64,000 nucleotides of DNA from Actinomadura sp. J1-007 (GTDB lineage: Bacteria; Actinomycetota; Actinomycetes; Streptosporangiales; Streptosporangiaceae), in contig NZ_WING01000001.1 in NCBI RefSeq assembly GCF_009793335.1, forward strand, positions 5,642,001-5,706,000, read 5' to 3'. The notes below the pieces were generated by a model. The model was given only the letters and a program-made list of their open reading frames with translations, ran no database searches and was not told where the DNA came from. The translations under genes were made by a program, and so were the position numbers. Shown here one piece after another: positions 60,429 to 64,000 of the stretch. Position 1 is the stretch's first letter. Each line of letters opens with the position of its first letter.

Positions 60429-61141
60429 TCAAGACAGGTCCTGGGCACAGGCTTCGACGAACGCGGCGCCGTCCGCGGTGTAAGGCTGCTCAATCTCCTT
60501 GATTGGGAATCGTGACCGGGCTTCAGCCAGGAGGCGCCGCGCGATCCCTCTCCGCTGCCAGGCCTCTGCCGTCCATATGTGCCCAACGGATTCATAAACG
60601 CCCTCGCGATCGCGGTCATACAGGATCACAAACCCGGCGAGATGGCCCGTGTAACGCCACGGGCCCTCCTCCCCGCCCATACCTGAGACCGGGGCCAGAA
60701 TCACCAGCCAGAGGCCGTCATCTCCCGGCGCCAAGTCCCACCCGCACGCGCGCCTGTAGGCGAGGGCAGCGCGGCCGAGAGCGCTCTCCTCCCACCCGTC
60801 TGGAGCATCTCGAACACATCCCTGCCGAGCGTGGCGGTGCCGAAGTCAACGGCGGCGTTGTCTAGGTCAATGCCCGACATGACCAGGTCCCAGTCTCCGT
60901 CCAGGCGCGGCGCCTCCCACGAGATGAGCGGGCCGATCTGCGCGGCGACAGCCACTTCCGCTTCCTGGACCAGGAACCGAAATTGCGAGATCACTTCAGT
61001 AACGGACAGTTCTTCTTCCCGGACGAAGGAACCACGGAAGACGATGTCTTCTAGCGCACGGTGTGCGGTCCTGTATGCGTTCTCGACTTCCGGTACCTGC
61101 GGAAACTGGTAATCAGTCATCTCTTCCACCATCGAGTGCAA
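60429..61141 (-). CDS. GNAT-family acetyltransferase fusion, one frameshift
   Basis: About 238 residues when joined. The N-terminal half (VENAYRTAHRALEDIVFRGS, FLVQEAEVAVAAQIGPLISW) is unrecognised; the C-terminal half has VGHIWTAEAWQRRGIARRLL, the acetyl-CoA loop of GNAT enzymes. The halves lie in different frames; one base added near 60800 gives FEMLQDGWEESALGRAAL and YRRACGWDLAPGDDG without break. The acetylated target is unknown. It faces the ATPase gene. Confidence 0.6.
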
Positions 61142-61270
61142 GCCGGGGGATCAGTGGCCTGAAGCCGCTGAGGACTCGTGGGTCCAAGTGCCGTACGCCG
61201 CCGACCCCGCTCGGTGTCGAGGCGTTGACGGTGCAGCGTGACCCGTCGCGGAACTTGCAGTGCGGGTCTA

Positions 61271-62059
61271 CTAATACGCCCTGGTCACACTGTGATACGC
61301 GTAGCCCAACCCCGCCGAGACAACCCAGGCGGCCGCTTCCGTATCAAGCTCCCAGGGTTTGGTCAGGAGAAGTTCGCGAAGTCGTCTGCGGTCAACGATC
61401 GTTTCCGGTTCCGGGAACAGACAGGTCCGGAACTGGCCTGCCTCACCCCAGTGCCGATGCCCTGAATCCTCCAGTACTGTCATGAACGCCTCCACGTGCT
61501 GGGGCCAGGTGGGGTGGCTCCACCATCGAAGGCCCGATCCGTGTGCTGCTGCACGCTTGAACGCGAAGACTGTGCCACGCTGCTCGACGCTGGCCAAGAT
61601 GCCGCCCAACGCCAGGTCGGCGTCATCCTCGTACTCGCTGAGCCGGTCACCGGCGAGCTCTCCCAGGGGCTGCCCTGTCGGCAGAGTTCTCCCGGGGTTG
61701 GTGAACCACCTGTAGAGGCGCTGCATCAGGCGCTCGAGGTCTTCGAACGCGACGTCCTCCAGGTCCGTGGTCTTGGACTCCGCTGAAAGCTTCGTCTCGA
61801 GGAGCCAGCCCGTCAGACGCTGCTTGACCCGCCACGTGGTGTGGCTGTTGACCCGCAACATGTCCCCGTCGTGAAGCAGTCCGTCGGCATGCCAGTCCTC
61901 GATGCAGGTGTTACGCCAAACTCCGTTCGTGATGCCCAGCGCGAGCAGACCAACGACAGGGCCGAGCGTTTCGGGATCAATACCGCCATGCTCACGAAGC
62001 ATCTGGTCAACAACGCTCAGCTCTTGCTCCGGGGTGAACCGATCAACGCTTCTCGCCAT
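61271..62059 (-). CDS. unknown protein
   Basis: 262 residues, mostly helical, beginning MARSVDRFTPEQELSVVDQM. It has LGPVVGLLALGITNGVWRNT and DLEDVAFEDLERLMQRLYRW, no known catalytic motif. Start ATG 62059 follows GGGAG; an in-frame start at 62107 adds a basic stretch without a site. It follows the two genes to its right on the same strand, about 230 bases after the 91-residue gene. Confidence 0.6.
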   Translation of the reverse strand: MARSVDRFTPEQELSVVDQMLREHGGIDPETLGPVVGLLALGITNGVWRNTCIEDWHADGLLHDGDMLRVNSHTTWRVKQRLTGWLLETKLSAESKTTDLEDVAFEDLERLMQRLYRWFTNPGRTLPTGQPLGELAGDRLSEYEDDADLALGGILASVEQRGTVFAFKRAAAHGSGLRWWSHPTWPQHVEAFMTVLEDSGHRHWGEAGQFRTCLFPEPETIVDRRRLRELLLTKPWELDTEAAAWVVSAGLGYAYHSVTRAY

Positions 62060-62290
62060 CGTCTCCCGCCTCCACAACATCAACGCCCTACTGACACCCT
62101 GACGCATCCGACCGCGCCGTGTTGAACGAACGGTGGGTTCCCATGAACTGGATCAGTCCCGCTTCTCATCCAACGACCGAGTGGAGTTCCCCTTGTCCTG
62201 CGTACCAGCGGACGACCGCTGCTCTGGCTCCCGGTGTGCGCTGCTCGGTACACCGGGCCAGCGCCACGTCACGTCCAGGGTCGAGGTTGA

Positions 62291-62566
62291 TCATCTTGGC
62301 ATGGTGGGCCGGTACTCGGAGGAGGGATCGGTGTGCACCGCCCATACGTCATGGTCCCGGGAGAGCTTCAGTCCCTCCCTGACAGCGGCACGGCGCGCCC
62401 GCTGAGCTACCCGCTGGACGTGCTCGGGGTGGCGATGGATGTCGGGTGTGCTGGCGGTGAGCGCTGCGGCCAGGCGATCGAAATCGATCACCACGTCGCC
62501 GGGTCGGGCGTGCGCCTCCACGCCCGATCGCAGCAGGTGCGGTGCCCGTGTGGGGCTGTCCGTCAA
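62291..62566 (-). CDS. small unknown protein
   Basis: 91 residues, basic, with DVVIDFDRLAAALTASTPDI and VQRVAQRARRAAVREGLKLS. Its start is 20 bases after the stop of the large upstream gene, which suggests one operon. No family recognised. Confidence 0.55.
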   Translation of the reverse strand: MTDSPTRAPHLLRSGVEAHARPGDVVIDFDRLAAALTASTPDIHRHPEHVQRVAQRARRAAVREGLKLSRDHDVWAVHTDPSSEYRPTMPR

Positions 62567-62585
62567 ACGGGCACCGCAGGGGCTG

Positions 62586-63995
62586 CTACAACTGCAGGAT
62601 CACCCCTTCGACCTGCTGCAGGGCGGCGACACTGGCCTCGGCTGCGCTGCGGGCCTTGGTCAGCCTCTCCATCCATTCGATTCGCTGGTCAGCCGATAGG
62701 GGCTGCTCCTCCAGTCGAATACGCAGCTGCCGGGCTGTTTCGAAGTCGGCCAATAGAGCGTCGGCGGATTGGACCGCGTGTTCGTACATGCCAGCGACAA
62801 CCTCGATCCGAGCGGGTAGCTCGCGTCGGAGATCAGTGAGTTGTGCACGAGGGTCTGCCGCTACAGTTTCGGCCGCCCGCATTCTGCTCTCCGGAATTAT
62901 GTTCTCTGTTCTGCCGTGGTGCTGGCTGTCCTCTTCGTCATACCCGTCCTCCTCGTCCTCGGCAGCGTTTGAGACATGTGGCATATCGGGAGGGAAAGTC
63001 TCGTCGAACCACGCCTTGTCCACGACGAATGCCGTGGGGCTGCCTTCGCTGTCCGGAACAAGGACCATGCCTGGGACGATCGGTGTCCTGTTCTCCGGGT
63101 TCCAGCTTTGCTCGCCGTAGCAGAGTGGAGTTGTTCCGTCGGGAGGCTGCGGGGCGCTGTAAGCGTCGGGATGAGCGAGAATTGTCTTCGCGAAAGCGAT
63201 CAGGAGGTCCCGGGTGACGGTCGGCGCGCCCAGCGTGAAGGCCATCTTCAGCGCAGCGACGGCGCTTGATGGGCTGCGGCGCACCCCTTTTCTCAGGTTG
63301 CCCGCCTCGCTGCCCTGGCCGGGAGTGATCAGCGGCTCGGGAGCGTGGATCAGGTTGGGCACGATGCGGTCGACCAGAGCAGACCACGCTGCGGCATCGC
63401 CGGCCTCGGCTTTCAGGATGAGAGTCCTGACCGACCTGGGGTCTTGTCGGGCGCCTTCCTTGACATCCGAAACTCCGAACAAGCCTGTCGCGGACAGAAT
63501 GTTCCCGCGCTGCAGGAACAGCTGTGCGACAGCGGCGGACCAGAGCCTTGTACGAGCCATGGCGGCCTTGGTACGGATCTGGCTCCAGGCCGGCTCTTGA
63601 AGCGCGCCCCGCACGATCGGCCAGTACGGCCCCGTGTCGCGTACCTGGCGCCGCCCAGTCGTTGCTGATGCCTCCGGCAGAGCGGGAAAGATCAGTGCGG
63701 TGATGGAGCGGATGGCAATGTCTCGCAGTGCCGCCGGGGCGGGCACCTCTTCCAGAGGTAGCAGCGGAGCGAGTGGGTCGAGCGGCCCGTTTGCTGTGAG
63801 CGCCGCGCGCACGCCATCCACGTCGAGCTGGTCGGCCGCCCGAGCACCGGGGAAGGCGTCGCTGAGTGCCGGTACGAGCTGTCTGTCGGTGACGTAGGCG
63901 TCGACGAGGATGGCCCATAGGGCGATGAGACGGGCATCTTCGTCGTACGGCTGGATGCCGCGCAAGTGATCATCGACGTTCAGTGTCCGCAGCAC
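62586..63995 (-). CDS. large unknown protein, may continue off the right edge
   Basis: At least 469 residues. No known motif. There is an acidic stretch AAEDEEDGYDEEDSQ in the middle and a C-terminal coiled-coil-like region LLADFETARQLRIRLEEQPL and LTKARSAAEASVAALQQVEG. A GTG at 63995 could start it, but the open frame reaches the window edge, so the gene may be longer. It heads the leftward group with the 91- and 262-residue genes. Confidence 0.6.
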   Translation of the reverse strand: MLRTLNVDDHLRGIQPYDEDARLIALWAILVDAYVTDRQLVPALSDAFPGARAADQLDVDGVRAALTANGPLDPLAPLLPLEEVPAPAALRDIAIRSITALIFPALPEASATTGRRQVRDTGPYWPIVRGALQEPAWSQIRTKAAMARTRLWSAAVAQLFLQRGNILSATGLFGVSDVKEGARQDPRSVRTLILKAEAGDAAAWSALVDRIVPNLIHAPEPLITPGQGSEAGNLRKGVRRSPSSAVAALKMAFTLGAPTVTRDLLIAFAKTILAHPDAYSAPQPPDGTTPLCYGEQSWNPENRTPIVPGMVLVPDSEGSPTAFVVDKAWFDETFPPDMPHVSNAAEDEEDGYDEEDSQHHGRTENIIPESRMRAAETVAADPRAQLTDLRRELPARIEVVAGMYEHAVQSADALLADFETARQLRIRLEEQPLSADQRIEWMERLTKARSAAEASVAALQQVEGVILQL

Positions 63996-64000
63996 GTGTT

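Overview
The window is high-GC actinomycete DNA. GGAGG-type ribosome sites, many GTG starts, long ATGA-coupled operons, actinobacterial IS families and tRNA-Lys 3' sequence all fit a Streptomyces/Actinomadura/Nonomuraea-like host; the genus cannot be fixed from sequence alone.

Region 1 (about 0.1-21.5 kb) is a nonribosomal peptide gene cluster. It holds a membrane hydroxylase/desaturase, a C-A(Thr)-T-C synthetase, an arginine:X amidinotransferase, an A-T-C synthetase, an MbtH-like protein, a free carrier protein, an aldehyde-dehydrogenase-like enzyme, a DHA2-type exporter, a divergent block making 2,3-diaminopropionate (SbnA-like) with an ornithine-carbamoyltransferase-like enzyme and a small coupled protein, a type II thioesterase and an A-T didomain. 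The tailoring genes suggest a peptide with threonine, a guanidino group and a diaminopropionate or ureido-type residue.

Region 2 (21.5-24.75 kb) is a transposon graveyard (IS66, Tn3 plus resolvase, an IS5-type element) with a SnoaL-like gene.

Region 3 (24,765-45,421) is bounded by imperfect 42-bp direct repeats of a tRNA-Lys 3' end and has xis and int at its right edge, so it reads as an integrated genomic island. It carries a possible PD-(D/E)XK nuclease, IS elements, an operon of RmuC, a methyltransferase-like protein and type I HsdM-HsdS-HsdR, a lipoprotein, an orphan FxLD-type methyltransferase operon, a VirB4-like relic and a DNA methyltransferase.

Region 4 (46-64 kb) is a second accessory/defence region. 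It holds a dual-OB protein with two DUF488 proteins, a GIY-YIG protein, a preQ0 operon queC-queE-queD ending in a DpdA-type DNA transglycosylase (7-deazaguanine DNA modification), a small nuclease-like protein, phage capsid and IS relics, a RusA-like protein, a two-gene system (beta-rich protein plus sacsin/HSP90-type ATPase with DUF3883 domain), a GNAT gene and a set of unknown genes running off the right edge. No SNF2/helicase Dpd restriction genes are visible, so this DpdA locus looks like a variant arrangement.

A feature of the whole window is that at least sixteen otherwise intact reading frames are broken by one missing base, nearly always in a short G or C run, and are restored by one base. 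This looks more like indel errors in the assembly than mass gene death. I annotate such genes over their full reconstructed span and give the break point.
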